Part shown: piece by piece, positions 52,830 through 61,851 of the stretch
Position numbering within the stretch: the first letter of the stretch is position 1
Layout of the letters: the number at the start of each line of letters is the position of its first letter
Origin: VAZQ01 sp963817135
GTDB taxonomy: Bacteria > Pseudomonadota > Alphaproteobacteria > Rhizobiales > Xanthobacteraceae
Reading direction: 5' to 3'
Assembly (NCBI GenBank): GCA_963817135.1
Contig: CAWFNG010000016.1
Span: 1-64,000 of the forward strand
Length of the DNA: 64,000 bases
Notes under the pieces: model-generated
The model's database searches: none
The model's input: the letters and a program-made list of their open reading frames with translations, nothing else
What the model was told of the DNA's origin: nothing
Position numbers and translations under genes: made by a program

Positions 52830-53960
52830 TTAAGCGGGTTCCAGCGGCTTGGTTTCGTTTTCCGAGAACACCGGCATCAGCACGCGAAAGATCGTCCGCC
52901 GTGGCTGCAATTCGCATTCAACAATGCCGCCGTGATCGCCAATGATCTTGGCTGCGAGCGCAAGCCCCAGGCCCGATCCGGACGCCTTCGTCGTAACGAA
53001 GGGATCGAACAAATGCGGCAGCAGCTCTTCCGGCACGCCGGGTCCATTGTCCTTGACGCAGAACTCGAGCGGCAAAGAAACGCGGGTCTTGCTGCCGGGC
53101 AGCGACAATCGCACGCCGGGTCGAAAGGCGGTCGTCAGATGGATTTCACCGTCGCTCGCAGTTTCGCCGATCGCCTCGGCGGCATTCTTGATGAGATTGA
53201 GGAAGACCTGGATGAGCTGATCGCGGTTTGCGAGCACCGGCGGCAGCGACGGATCATAGTCCTCGATGAACTTGATGTGGTGCGCAAAACCGGAACGGGT
53301 AAGTCGTTTCACGTGCTCGAGCACCAGATGGATGTTGATGGGCTCGCGCGCGACCGGCCGCTCGTCGCTGAACACTTCCATGCGATCGACCAGCTTTACG
53401 ATCCGATCGGCTTCCTCGCAGATCAAACGGGTGAGGCTGCGGTCGTCATCACCCACCGACTGTTCGAGAAGTTGTGCAGCGCCACGGATTCCGGAAAGTG
53501 GATTTTTGATCTCGTGTGCGAGCATGGCCGCGAGCGCGCTGACCGAACGGGCCGCGCCTCGGTGGGTGAGCTGGCGGTCCATCTTGTCGGCGATCGTGCG
53601 TTCCTGCAGCATGATCACCACATGATCGGTTCGTTCCGGCAGCGGCGCCACATGCAGATCCACGAGCCGCTCGCCGGGATTGCGCGGAGTGCCGAGCTCC
53701 ACCTTGTACTCGTTGACCGCTGCCCCGCGTGCGCGGACTTGCTCCACCAGGGCCAATAGCGGGCTACCGAATGGAACCAGGTCGCTCAGGAGATGACGCC
53801 GCAAAAGCGGCAGCGATGCCTCAAAGAACGCCTCCGCGGCGGCATTCGCACTGGCGATGCGCCCATCGGCGGCAACCATGAAGATCGGATGCGGCAACGC
53901 GTCGAGCACGGCGTCGGCCGTGCCCGAAGGGAGCATGGGCATTGGCACCGGTCTGTTCAT
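52830..53960 (-). CDS. ntrB: Nitrogen regulation sensor kinase NtrB (NRII)
   Basis: A 376-residue cytosolic kinase for NtrC. PAS region at about 15-75 (VLDALPHPIFMVAADGRIASANAAAE), H-box with H149 in LAHEIKNPLSGIRGAAQLLE, N-box NLIKNAAEAIGET, G-boxes DNGPGVPEEL and SGSGLGLALAAKII. The ATG overlaps the dusB stop (ATGA), the classical dusB-ntrB-ntrC order, and ntrC starts 11 bp downstream. Confidence 0.96.
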   Translation of the reverse strand: MNRPVPMPMLPSGTADAVLDALPHPIFMVAADGRIASANAAAEAFFEASLPLLRRHLLSDLVPFGSPLLALVEQVRARGAAVNEYKVELGTPRNPGERLVDLHVAPLPERTDHVVIMLQERTIADKMDRQLTHRGAARSVSALAAMLAHEIKNPLSGIRGAAQLLEQSVGDDDRSLTRLICEEADRIVKLVDRMEVFSDERPVAREPINIHLVLEHVKRLTRSGFAHHIKFIEDYDPSLPPVLANRDQLIQVFLNLIKNAAEAIGETASDGEIHLTTAFRPGVRLSLPGSKTRVSLPLEFCVKDNGPGVPEELLPHLFDPFVTTKASGSGLGLALAAKIIGDHGGIVECELQPRRTIFRVLMPVFSENETKPLEPA

Positions 53961-55000
53961 GCGGCCATTCTCATGCTGTCGGTGAACGCTGCATAAGCTT
54001 CCGTCATCCGCCGGCGGACCAGCCCCGGTTCATCGGCGGTGAGCACAAAACTGCGCTGCGCTTTGAGCAGTGATGGATGCGTGCCCGCCGTTTGGGCAGC
54101 TGTATCGAGGGACCAACCCAAATGCTTGCGTGCGTGGCGAACTCCGATCTCGCGCCCATAGTGGGAAAGCATTTCGTCATAGAGGTGGAGAATGAGAGAC
54201 AGTTGCTCGGGGATCGTCGGCGCGGCTTCTCCGCGGTGACCGGCGAGGGCGCGCGCGATATTGCCGGGAAGCCAGGGCTGCCCGCGCGCGGCACGGCCGA
54301 TCATTGCGGCATCCGCGCCGGAGAGGGCTAGTGCCGTCCTGGCATCGCTCGCCGTCGCGATGTCCCCATTGACAACGACGGGAATTGAAACGCTGGCCTT
54401 GACCATGCGCACCGCCGCCGCATCGGCGCGCCCTTGGTAGAATTGGCAGCGGGTGCGGCCGTGCACCGTTATCGCTTGCACGCCTGCGTGCTCGGCCCGT
54501 CGCGCCAACTCAGGCGCATTGAAGGAGCGCTCATCCCAGCCGAGGCGCATCTTCAAGGTGACCGGCACGGACGCTGATTTCACTATTGCATCGATCAATG
54601 CCAATGCATGATCGAGATCACGCATAAGTGCCGAACCCGATTGGCCGCCGGTCACCTGTTTCGCCGGGCAGCCCATATTGATATCGATAATGTCGGCCCC
54701 AGCGGCTTCCGCGAGGCGGGCTGCCTCGGCCATCCAGCGAGGTTCACAGCCTGCCAACTGGACCACGTGCGGGCGTACGCCCTGCCCTTCCGCACGCAAG
54801 CGCATATCCGCCCGGCCCTTCACCAGCGCTTCGCTGGCGGTCATTTCGGAAACCACCAGACCGGCGCCAAGACGCGCGGCCAAACGCCGAAATGGCGCAT
54901 CCGTGATCCCGGACATGGGCGCCAAAAAAACGGGGTTCGCTACGTGCACAGGTCCAATACGAACCGGTTTTGCGCCGAATAAGATTGATACGGAAGCCAC
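53957..55000 (-). CDS. dusB: tRNA-dihydrouridine synthase
   Basis: A 347-residue FMN enzyme that reduces uridines in tRNA. Family motifs: LAPMSGITDAPFRRLAARLGAG, INMGCPAKQVTGGQSGSALM with the catalytic cysteine, VTLKMRLGWDE, ITVHGRTRCQFYQG and VNGDI. The start is GTG at 55000 (MASVSILFG), with no ATG nearby. It heads the ntr operon (nifR3 in older rhizobial naming). Confidence 0.95.
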   Translation of the reverse strand: MASVSILFGAKPVRIGPVHVANPVFLAPMSGITDAPFRRLAARLGAGLVVSEMTASEALVKGRADMRLRAEGQGVRPHVVQLAGCEPRWMAEAARLAEAAGADIIDINMGCPAKQVTGGQSGSALMRDLDHALALIDAIVKSASVPVTLKMRLGWDERSFNAPELARRAEHAGVQAITVHGRTRCQFYQGRADAAAVRMVKASVSIPVVVNGDIATASDARTALALSGADAAMIGRAARGQPWLPGNIARALAGHRGEAAPTIPEQLSLILHLYDEMLSHYGREIGVRHARKHLGWSLDTAAQTAGTHPSLLKAQRSFVLTADEPGLVRRRMTEAYAAFTDSMRMAA

Positions 55001-55123
55001 TTAGCTATCCTTGCACACAATTTAGGCAATTCAAAGCGTTGCATAGAGTTTAGCCAAATGCCGATCATCCGCAAGTGCTGCACTGCAAAAATCCCCGTTT
55101 TCATTGGAGGGCGAACCGCGTCT

Positions 55124-55143
55124 GCGGAAAACGGTTTTTCCGC
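55124..55143. promoter_or_regulatory. Perfect 8-bp inverted repeat upstream of ispDF
   Basis: GCGGAAAA-CGGT-TTTTCCGC, 60 bp before the ispDF start in the 203-bp region shared with the divergent dusB operon. It could be an operator or a hairpin in the leader; no regulator can be named. Confidence 0.3.
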
Positions 55144-55203
55144 CTTGTGCGGGGCACTAAGCCCATGCAATGGCCGGCAGGGGGAAATGAGGTCGAGGAT
55201 TCC

Positions 55204-56382
55204 ATGGTGGCCGGCACTGTTGCAGCCGTGATCGTCGCAGCGGGACGGGGGTTGCGTGCCGGCGGAGATTTACCGAAGCAGTATCGTGCTCTTCTCGGCA
55301 CCCCGGTCGTTCGATTGAGCCTCGCGACCTTCGCGCACCACGCCGACATTTCCATTGTGCAGCCGGTGATCCATCCCGGCGACAATGCCCTTTATCGGGG
55401 AGCTGTCACCGGGCTTACGCTTCGCCCGGCGGTGGCCGGCGGCAAGACGCGCCAGGCCTCGGTGCGCGCCGGCCTTGAGGCATTGGCGGGCGATGCTCCC
55501 GATTTCGTCCTCATCCACGACGCGGCGCGACCGTTTGCTTCGACAGCTCTCATCTCCCAGGCGATCAAAGCCGCGCACCTCACCGGAGCAGCCGTTCCGG
55601 TCATCGCCCCGGCTGATACCGTAAAGACGATCGATGCGAGTGGCGTGATCACTGGCACGCTCGATCGATCGCGACTGCGCATGGCGCAAACTCCTCAGGC
55701 CTTTGCGTTTGCCGCAGTGCTGGGCGCCCACAGGAAAGCGCAGGTGGCCAGTCTCGACGATTTCGGCGACGATGCAGCCTTGGCGGAGTGGGCAGGCATC
55801 AAGGTGAGCACGTTCGAAGGCGAGGCAGACAATGTGAAACTCACCAGCAACGAGGATTTCGCGCGCGCTGAAGGAACGGAGCTCGCACGGTTGAGCGACG
55901 TGCGCACCGGCTTCGGATTCGATGTTCATCAGTTCGGAGCAGGCGACCATGTGATGCTTGGCGGCATTCGCATATCCCACTCCCAAGGCCTGGTCGGCCA
56001 CTCCGATGCCGATGTCGTTCTTCACGCCGTCGTCGATGCATTATTGGGAGCGCTTGCCGAGGGCGATATCGGCGTTCACTTTTCTCCAACCGATCCGCAA
56101 TGGCGGGGCGCACCTTCCGATCGGTTCATGGCATTTGCCGTAGATCGGTTGCGCGCACGCGGGGGGCGCATTGCCCATATCGATATCACCGTCGTCTGCG
56201 AGGCGCCGCGCATCGGCCCGCACCGCGACGCGATGCGCGCGCGCATTGCCGCGATCGCTGGTTTGTCAATCGATCGGGTGGGCCTGAAGGCAACCACAAG
56301 CGAGAAGATGGGATTTACCGGCCGCGGCGAAGGCATGGCCGCTTTTGCCAATGCCACCATACGCCTGCCATGGAGTGGGTAA
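55204..56382 (+). CDS. ispDF: Bifunctional IspD/IspF (MEP isoprenoid pathway)
   Basis: A 392-residue fusion. The IspD half (residues 1 to about 230) has AVIVAAGRGLRAGGDLPKQYRALLG, HDAARPF and MAQTPQAF; the IspF half starts near RTGFGFDVHQF with metal ligands Asp and His, then GHSDADVVLHAVVDALLGAL and KATTSEKMGFTGRGEG. It catalyses the cytidylyltransferase and cyclase steps to MEcPP. The ATG at 55204 matches other fused enzymes; earlier in-frame codons are not conserved in character. The fused form is typical of Alphaproteobacteria. Confidence 0.96.
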   Translation: MVAGTVAAVIVAAGRGLRAGGDLPKQYRALLGTPVVRLSLATFAHHADISIVQPVIHPGDNALYRGAVTGLTLRPAVAGGKTRQASVRAGLEALAGDAPDFVLIHDAARPFASTALISQAIKAAHLTGAAVPVIAPADTVKTIDASGVITGTLDRSRLRMAQTPQAFAFAAVLGAHRKAQVASLDDFGDDAALAEWAGIKVSTFEGEADNVKLTSNEDFARAEGTELARLSDVRTGFGFDVHQFGAGDHVMLGGIRISHSQGLVGHSDADVVLHAVVDALLGALAEGDIGVHFSPTDPQWRGAPSDRFMAFAVDRLRARGGRIAHIDITVVCEAPRIGPHRDAMRARIAAIAGLSIDRVGLKATTSEKMGFTGRGEGMAAFANATIRLPWSG

Positions 56383-56880
56383 TTGGCCGACCAGAAGCTC
56401 GTCACAGAAGTCCAATCACTGCTTGAGTTTTGCCGCGCCAAAGGCAAGACGATCGCTACGGCGGAATCATGCACTGGGGGCCTGCTCGCTGCGTCCTTGA
56501 CGGAAGTTGCCGGTTCCTCGGACGTTTTCGAGCGCGGTTTTGTCACCTACAGCAATGCTGCGAAGGAAGCCTTGCTCGGAGTTCCGGCAACAATTTTGGA
56601 AGCGCACGGCGCGGTGAGCCGAGAAACCGCGGAGGCGATGGCCAAAGGAGCGCTTGCGCGTTCCCCCGTTGATTTTGCGGTGTCGATTACTGGAATTGCC
56701 GGCCCGGGAGGCGCCACCGACAGCAAGCCGGTCGGATTGGTCTATTTCGCTGCTGCATCCCGCGCCGGCCCGTTGCTGTGTGCGGAGCGCCGGTACGGCG
56801 ATATCGGCAGGGCACAGGTCAGAGATGCTGCAGTGCTTGAGGCGCTCGCGCTATTGCGCGCAATCGCCGAAAGCAAGTGA
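56383..56880 (+). CDS. CinA-family nicotinamide-nucleotide amidohydrolase
   Basis: A 165-residue single-domain CinA C-terminal protein (PncC type) that deamidates NMN in pyridine nucleotide recycling. Motifs: TIATAESCTGGLLAASLTEVAGSS with the catalytic serine, FVTYSNAAKEALLGV and SITGIAGPGGATDSKPVGLVYFA. It begins with TTG at 56383, the base after the ispDF stop, so translation is probably coupled. The N-terminal domain of full CinA is absent, as in most Alphaproteobacteria. Confidence 0.92.
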   Translation: MADQKLVTEVQSLLEFCRAKGKTIATAESCTGGLLAASLTEVAGSSDVFERGFVTYSNAAKEALLGVPATILEAHGAVSRETAEAMAKGALARSPVDFAVSITGIAGPGGATDSKPVGLVYFAAASRAGPLLCAERRYGDIGRAQVRDAAVLEALALLRAIAESK

Positions 56881-56902
56881 AGCCGCGCTACGCACGAACT
56901 TA

Positions 56903-57364
56903 TCATGCGATTTTGCTGGCATAGACCCGATCCGCCCGGCGTTCGAACGCGCCGGCGAATTTGCGGAAGGCGGTGTCGAACATGGTGCCCAGGAGAAGAC
57001 CGAGCGTGCAACTCTTGAATTCATAATTGATGAAGAATTCCACTTCGCAGCTTTGCGCGTCGGTTGCGTGAAAGGTCCAGCGGTTTTCCATGGATCGAAA
57101 CGGTCCCTCGATATATTCGGCGAGGATGTGCAAATTCGGGCGATCGAGCGTCACCCTGCTGGTAAAGGTCTCGCGGATGAATTTGTAGGCGACCGTCATG
57201 TCGGCGATGAGAACTTCCACGCCTTCGGGCTCAGGAATGCGTTTGCGTACTTTGAGAGTGCGGCACAGCGGCACGAACTGCGGATAGCGCTCGACGTCAG
57301 CGACCAGATCAAACATTTCGGCCGCCGAATGGCGCACGTGTCGTCTGGTCGTGAACTGCACCAT
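56903..57364 (-). CDS. START-like coenzyme Q-binding protein (COQ10/RatA family)
   Basis: A 153-residue SRPBCC-fold protein: RRHVRHSAAEMFDLVADVERYPQFVPLCR at the start, then VAYKFIRETFTSRVTL, EGPFRSMENRWTFH and FFINYEFKSCTLGLLLGTMFDTAFRKFAGAFERRA. Mitochondrial and alphaproteobacterial relatives bind ubiquinone and help respiration; the E. coli relative RatA is called a toxin. The lipA-coq10 neighbourhood favours the quinone role. It lies 2 bp after lipA, last gene of the operon. Confidence 0.88.
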   Translation of the reverse strand: MVQFTTRRHVRHSAAEMFDLVADVERYPQFVPLCRTLKVRKRIPEPEGVEVLIADMTVAYKFIRETFTSRVTLDRPNLHILAEYIEGPFRSMENRWTFHATDAQSCEVEFFINYEFKSCTLGLLLGTMFDTAFRKFAGAFERRADRVYASKIA

Positions 57365-57366
57365 CG

Positions 57367-58314
57367 CTAGAGGGCCGCGCCGGAGCGCGCCAATCGCAGA
57401 CGAGCGAAATCTTCCCCGGCATGATGGGAGGATCGCGTGAGCGGCGATGAGGAGACCAGCAAAAAGCCTTTGGCTTTGGCGATGGTGGCGTAGGAGGCAA
57501 ATTCTTCCGGCGGCACGAATCGCTCGACAGGATGGTGCTTGCGGCTCGGCTGCAGATATTGGCCGATGGTGAGAAAGTCCACGTCAGCGGCGCGCAGATC
57601 GTCCATCACCTGGAGTACTTCGTTGCGCTGCTCACCCAGTCCCAGCATGATTCCGGATTTCGTAAATATTGTCGGGTCGATCTCCTTGGCCTGCTCCAAC
57701 AAGCGGATGGAGGCGTAATAGCGTGCCCCCGGCCGCACCGTGAGATATTTCGAAGGAACGGTTTCCAGGTTGTGATTGAAAACGTCCGGTTTGACGGCAA
57801 GAACGGTCGCCGCCGCGCCGGGCTTGCGGAGGAAATCGGGCGTGAGCACTTCGATGGTTGTTTTGCGGCAGCGGTCACGAATGGCCGCGATAACTGCGGC
57901 AAAATGGGCGGCTCCGCCATCGGCAAGATCGTCGCGATCGACGGAGGTAATGACGACGTGGGTGAGCCCAAGCATCGCGGTAGCGCGGGCAACGCGCTCG
58001 GGCTCGGCCGCGTCGAGCGGTCCAGGCAAGCCGGTCTTTACGTTGCAAAACGCACAGGCGCGCGTGCAAGTGTCGCCCATGATCATGAATGTGGCGTGCT
58101 TCTTTTCCCAGCATTCCCCGATATTCGGGCAACCCGCCTCTTCGCAGACGGTATGCAGGTTCTGGCTTCGAACGATATCGCGGGTTTCCCGGTAACCCGC
58201 GGAGACCGGCGCCTTGACCCTGATCCATGCGGGTTTTTTCAAGAGCGGAGCATCGGCGCGATGCACCTTCTCGGGATGGCGGGGCCGGGTGACGGTGTCG
58301 AGTACAACGACCAT
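57367..58314 (-). CDS. lipA: Lipoyl synthase
   Basis: A 315-residue radical SAM enzyme that inserts two sulphurs into octanoyl groups on lipoyl domains. Auxiliary cluster cysteines are in CEEAGCPNIGECW and the radical SAM cluster in CTRACAFCNV; the C-terminal serine ligand region is VSSSPLTRSSHHAG. It would lipoylate PdhB and PdhC of this operon and GcvH. Its 5' end is overlapped by the extended dodecin frame. Confidence 0.96.
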   Translation of the reverse strand: MVVVLDTVTRPRHPEKVHRADAPLLKKPAWIRVKAPVSAGYRETRDIVRSQNLHTVCEEAGCPNIGECWEKKHATFMIMGDTCTRACAFCNVKTGLPGPLDAAEPERVARATAMLGLTHVVITSVDRDDLADGGAAHFAAVIAAIRDRCRKTTIEVLTPDFLRKPGAAATVLAVKPDVFNHNLETVPSKYLTVRPGARYYASIRLLEQAKEIDPTIFTKSGIMLGLGEQRNEVLQVMDDLRAADVDFLTIGQYLQPSRKHHPVERFVPPEEFASYATIAKAKGFLLVSSSPLTRSSHHAGEDFARLRLARSGAAL

Positions 58315-58631
58315 GGATGCTCCTTTGTGCGATATTTACGCACCGTCAGGCGCTGGAGCAAGGAGCGCACTCCCCTCCCCTTGCAGGACAACGAGGGATC
58401 ATCCGACGATGGACGGTCACGCGCGTCCTCTATGGTGAAACCGACTTTCAGGGTTATCTGGAAATACTTCGCTTTGCCCGCATCGATCTGCCCGCTGGTG
58501 CGCAGGACTTCGAACCAGCGCAAATTTCGTATCGTCGCGTTGGCGCGAGCAATAGCGCTGTTGACCGTATCCTCGATGCTGGTGTGCGAATTGCCGACGA
58601 TCTCGATTACGCGATAGCTGTGCTCGTCCAT
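58239..58631 (-). CDS. Dodecin-family flavin-binding protein with abnormal C-terminal extension
   Basis: The first 70 residues are a clear dodecin: YRVIEIVGNSHTSIEDTVNSAIARANATIRNLRWFEVLRTSG and FQITLKVGFTIED, including the flavin-stacking Trp. Dodecins form 12-mers that store FMN or FAD. They normally stop after about 70 residues; here the frame continues 60 more residues through the lipA leader (RPSSDDPSLSCKGRGV...) and 76 bp into lipA. A lost stop or a one-base error near 58430 would explain it. GGGAG precedes the ATG. It is 12 bp after lpd. Confidence 0.85.
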   Translation of the reverse strand: MDEHSYRVIEIVGNSHTSIEDTVNSAIARANATIRNLRWFEVLRTSGQIDAGKAKYFQITLKVGFTIEDARDRPSSDDPSLSCKGRGVRSLLQRLTVRKYRTKEHPWSLYSTPSPGPAIPRRCIAPMLRS

Positions 58632-58643
58632 GGGAGTCTCCCG

Positions 58644-60065
58644 TCAAATATTGAGCACGCGTCCGTAGGCGTCGAGCACCGCCTCCTTCATCATCTCAGA
58701 CAAAGTTGGATGTGGGAATACCGTATGGATGAGCTCCTCTTCCGTTGTTTCGAGATTCATGGCGATAACATAGCCCTGAATAAGCTCGGTGACCTCCGCC
58801 CCTACCATATGGGCGCCGAGAAGAGCGCCGGTCTTCTTGTCGAAGATCACCTTCACCATGCCTTGATCCTCGCCAAGCGCGATCGCCTTTCCATTCCCGA
58901 CGAAGGGAAAACGGCCGATGCGAATGTCGAGCTTGTTCTCCTTCGCGGCCTGCTCGGTTACTCCGACGGAAGCGATCTGCGGGGAGCAATAGGTACAGCC
59001 GGGTATGAGCCTTTTGTCCATGGGATGCGGTTTCAATCCTTTGATTGCCTCGACGCAAATGACGCCCTCATGCTCGGCCTTGTGGGCGAGCAGCGGGGGA
59101 CCGGCGACATCGCCGATGGCGTAAATTCCCGACACGCTGGTACGGTTGAGGACATCGACGGTTATCGCGCCCCGCGCGGTCTTCACGCCGATTTTTTCGA
59201 GGCCGAGGTTCTCGATATTGCCGGTAACTCCGACGGCCGAGATGACGCGCTCGGCGGTAAGCGTTTCCACGCCACCCTTGCCGTTCTCAATGGTCGCAGC
59301 GACACGCTCTGTCTGTTTGTCGAGCTTGCTAACCTTGCTGGCGGTGAAGATCTTGATTCCCTGCTTCTCGAATTGTTTGCGCGCGAACGCTGCAATCTCG
59401 GCGTCCTCGGCAGGGAGGATCTGCGGCAGAATCTCGACGACGGTAACTTCCGCACCAAAAGCGCGGTAGAACGACGCGAATTCGATCCCTATTGCGCCCG
59501 AGCCGACGACCAGGAGCGACTTCGGGATTCGGTCCGGGACCATGGCCTCGAAATAGGTCCAGATCAGCTTCTTGTCCGGTTCAAGGCCGGGCAACACGCG
59601 TGGGCGTGCGCCGGTCGCAATGATGGTGTGCTGGCAGTCATAACTGCCGGCGCCCAATGCCCCTTTGGGAGGATCGCTTTTGCTGGCTTTGACCGTGATC
59701 TTTCCGGGCGCCGCAATTTCGGCATCACCCCAAATCACGGCAACCTTGTTCTTTTTCATCAGGAAGCCGACACCGTCGTTCAATCTCTTGGCAACCGAGC
59801 GCGAACGCTTGACGACGGCGGCAGCATCGAAGGCAACCTTTTCGGCTGAGAGCCCATAATCCTTTGCGTGCTGCAGGTAATGCAGAATCTCGGCCGAGCG
59901 CAGTAGCGCCTTGGTAGGAATGCAGCCCCAGTTGAGGCAAATGCCGCCGAGGTGTTCGCGTTCCACGATCGCTGTCTTGAAGCCGAGCTGCGCCGCGCGG
60001 ATGGCAGTGACATATCCACCCGGGCCTGCACCGATGATGATGATATCGAAAGTGGCTTCAGCCAT
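58644..60065 (-). CDS. lpd: Dihydrolipoyl dehydrogenase (E3)
   Basis: A 473-residue FAD disulphide oxidoreductase that reoxidises dihydrolipoyl groups. FAD site IIGAGPGGYVTAIRAAQLG, redox pair C43/C48 in GGICLNWGCIPTK, NAD site VVGSGAIGIEFASFYRAFGAEVTVVE, and the C-terminal active-site HTVFPHPTLSEMMKEAVLD. It serves pyruvate dehydrogenase of this operon and possibly glycine cleavage. It starts 4 bp after pdhC. Confidence 0.97.
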   Translation of the reverse strand: MAEATFDIIIIGAGPGGYVTAIRAAQLGFKTAIVEREHLGGICLNWGCIPTKALLRSAEILHYLQHAKDYGLSAEKVAFDAAAVVKRSRSVAKRLNDGVGFLMKKNKVAVIWGDAEIAAPGKITVKASKSDPPKGALGAGSYDCQHTIIATGARPRVLPGLEPDKKLIWTYFEAMVPDRIPKSLLVVGSGAIGIEFASFYRAFGAEVTVVEILPQILPAEDAEIAAFARKQFEKQGIKIFTASKVSKLDKQTERVAATIENGKGGVETLTAERVISAVGVTGNIENLGLEKIGVKTARGAITVDVLNRTSVSGIYAIGDVAGPPLLAHKAEHEGVICVEAIKGLKPHPMDKRLIPGCTYCSPQIASVGVTEQAAKENKLDIRIGRFPFVGNGKAIALGEDQGMVKVIFDKKTGALLGAHMVGAEVTELIQGYVIAMNLETTEEELIHTVFPHPTLSEMMKEAVLDAYGRVLNI

Positions 60066-60069
60066 TTGC

Positions 60070-61458
60070 TCACACCACCATCAAGACCGGATTTTCAATC
60101 AATCTCTTGAACTCACCCAGCAGCTGCGCCCCGAGCGCGCCATCGACCGCGCGGTGATCGGTTGAAAGCGTAACTGACATCACCCACTGCGCCTCGATCT
60201 TTCCATTGTTGACGACCGCGCGTTCCTCGCCGGCGCCAACCGCGAGAATGGTGGCATGCGGTGGATTGATGACCGCGGCAAAATCCTTGATGCCGTACAT
60301 TCCAAGGTTGGAAACCGCGCTGGTGCCGCCCTGATATTCTTCCGGCCTGAGCTTGCGCGCCCGCGCCCGCGCCGCATAATCCTTCATCTCATTGGAAATC
60401 GTGGAAAGGGATTTCGTCTCGGCGTGACGCACGATGGGCGTGATCAACCCTCCGGGGATTGCAACCGCCACGCCGATATCGGAGCGTTTGTGCTTTAGCA
60501 TGCCGCCCTCGGTCCAGGTCACGTTCGCCTCGGGGACGTGTTGAAGCGCGAGCGCAAGCGCTTTGATGACGAAGTCGTTGACCGATATTTTGTAGCCAGG
60601 CCTTCCTTCCTTGTCTTTCGGCGCGGCCGCGTTGATTCCCTCACGTGCGGCCAACAGCACACCGATCCCGCAGTCAAGCGTGAGGTAAAAATGGGGAATG
60701 CTGGTTTTCGCCTCGACCAGCCGACGGGCGATGATTTTCCGCATGCTGTCGTGCGGAACGACCTCATAGCTACCCGGCTCGAACAGAGCGCGGATCTTGT
60801 CGTCGGCGATAGGAGCAATCGTTGTCGCGGAAGTTACAGGCGCAGGGGTCGGGCTGGGAGCAACCAATCCCTTGCCGGCCTTTGCCGCTTCCACATCGCG
60901 GGCAACAATGCGGCCGTGCGGGCCCGACCCCGCGATGCGCGCAAGCTCAATACCCGCTTCTCTGGCGAGGCGACGCGCCAGAGGAGAGGCAAAGATACGA
61001 TTGCTGTCGCTCGCTTTGGCGCCGGTCCGCCCATTGACGCCAGCTGCATTCGCAGGAGCGGGAATCGCCTGTGATGCTGCGCTTTTTTGCGGGGTGGGCG
61101 TTGCCCGGACTGTTTGTTGCGGAGACGCTGTGCCGGGGCTCGCGGCTTTGACCGGCACATCCGCGCGAGCAGGCGGGGGTTTCGCCGCCGCGGCTGCGGC
61201 GGTTTTTACATCTTCGCCTTCCTCCGCGAGCACCGCAATGAGCTGATTGACCGGTACATCCTGCGTCCCTTCCGGCACGACAATCTTGGCAAGTGTCCCC
61301 TCCTCAATTGCCTCATATTCCATGGTTGCTTTGTCGGTTTCGATCTCTGCAATGACGTCGCCCGGTTTGACCTTGTCTCCCTCTTTCTTGAGCCACTTGG
61401 CGAGGTTTCCCTTCTCCATCGTTGGCGACAGCGCGGGCATGAGAATGTTTACCGGCAT
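60070..61458 (-). CDS. pdhC: Pyruvate dehydrogenase E2, dihydrolipoamide acetyltransferase
   Basis: A 462-residue core subunit. One lipoyl domain (residues 1-80, lipoyl K43 in IETDKATMEYEA), an Ala/Pro linker, the E3/E1-binding domain (FASPLARRLAREAGIELARIAGSGPHGRIVARDVE) and the catalytic domain with H435 in STDHRAVDGALG. The ATG at 61458 starts the lipoyl domain; upstream in-frame codons overlap the DUF5076 gene. Confidence 0.96.
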   Translation of the reverse strand: MPVNILMPALSPTMEKGNLAKWLKKEGDKVKPGDVIAEIETDKATMEYEAIEEGTLAKIVVPEGTQDVPVNQLIAVLAEEGEDVKTAAAAAAKPPPARADVPVKAASPGTASPQQTVRATPTPQKSAASQAIPAPANAAGVNGRTGAKASDSNRIFASPLARRLAREAGIELARIAGSGPHGRIVARDVEAAKAGKGLVAPSPTPAPVTSATTIAPIADDKIRALFEPGSYEVVPHDSMRKIIARRLVEAKTSIPHFYLTLDCGIGVLLAAREGINAAAPKDKEGRPGYKISVNDFVIKALALALQHVPEANVTWTEGGMLKHKRSDIGVAVAIPGGLITPIVRHAETKSLSTISNEMKDYAARARARKLRPEEYQGGTSAVSNLGMYGIKDFAAVINPPHATILAVGAGEERAVVNNGKIEAQWVMSVTLSTDHRAVDGALGAQLLGEFKRLIENPVLMVV

Positions 61459-61477
61459 GAGAGCGTCCCGGATCGTT

Positions 61478-61768
61478 CTAGCTGATCGCGCTGGTGCGGC
61501 CGGGATCGGTCGGCGCATCCATTTCCGCGTCGAACATCGAGCGGATGCGCTCGATTGCCTCATCCTCGGTCAGCTTCGTTTCCTTGGCAAAGATGCGCGC
61601 CGCATGCCGTGCGACATCGGCGATCAACATGCCCCAGGCTTGCGGGTCGTCAAAGGCGCGGCGCAACGACACATGCAGGCCGCCTTGAACGATGGCTGCG
61701 CGCAGGACTTCGACCCCGCCGTGCTCCAGGGCGGTTGGCGGCGCATGCAGTGGATCGAAATGGCCCAT
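61478..61768 (-). CDS. DUF5076-family protein
   Basis: A 96-residue protein between pdhB and pdhC. Sequence such as GGVEVLRAAIVQGGLHVSLRRAFDDPQAWGMLIADVARHAARI and TKLTEDEAIERIRSMFDAE fits DUF5076, which is found at this position in many Rhizobiales. Function unknown; the constant location suggests a link to the dehydrogenase complex. Confidence 0.82.
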   Translation of the reverse strand: MGHFDPLHAPPTALEHGGVEVLRAAIVQGGLHVSLRRAFDDPQAWGMLIADVARHAARIFAKETKLTEDEAIERIRSMFDAEMDAPTDPGRTSAIS

Positions 61769-61851
61769 GAATTCCCCACACTCGCGGCCATAATGATAGG
61801 AACTTCAAATTCACCGCACTAGCCCGCCCACCGGAATTCATGCCGTGCAGA

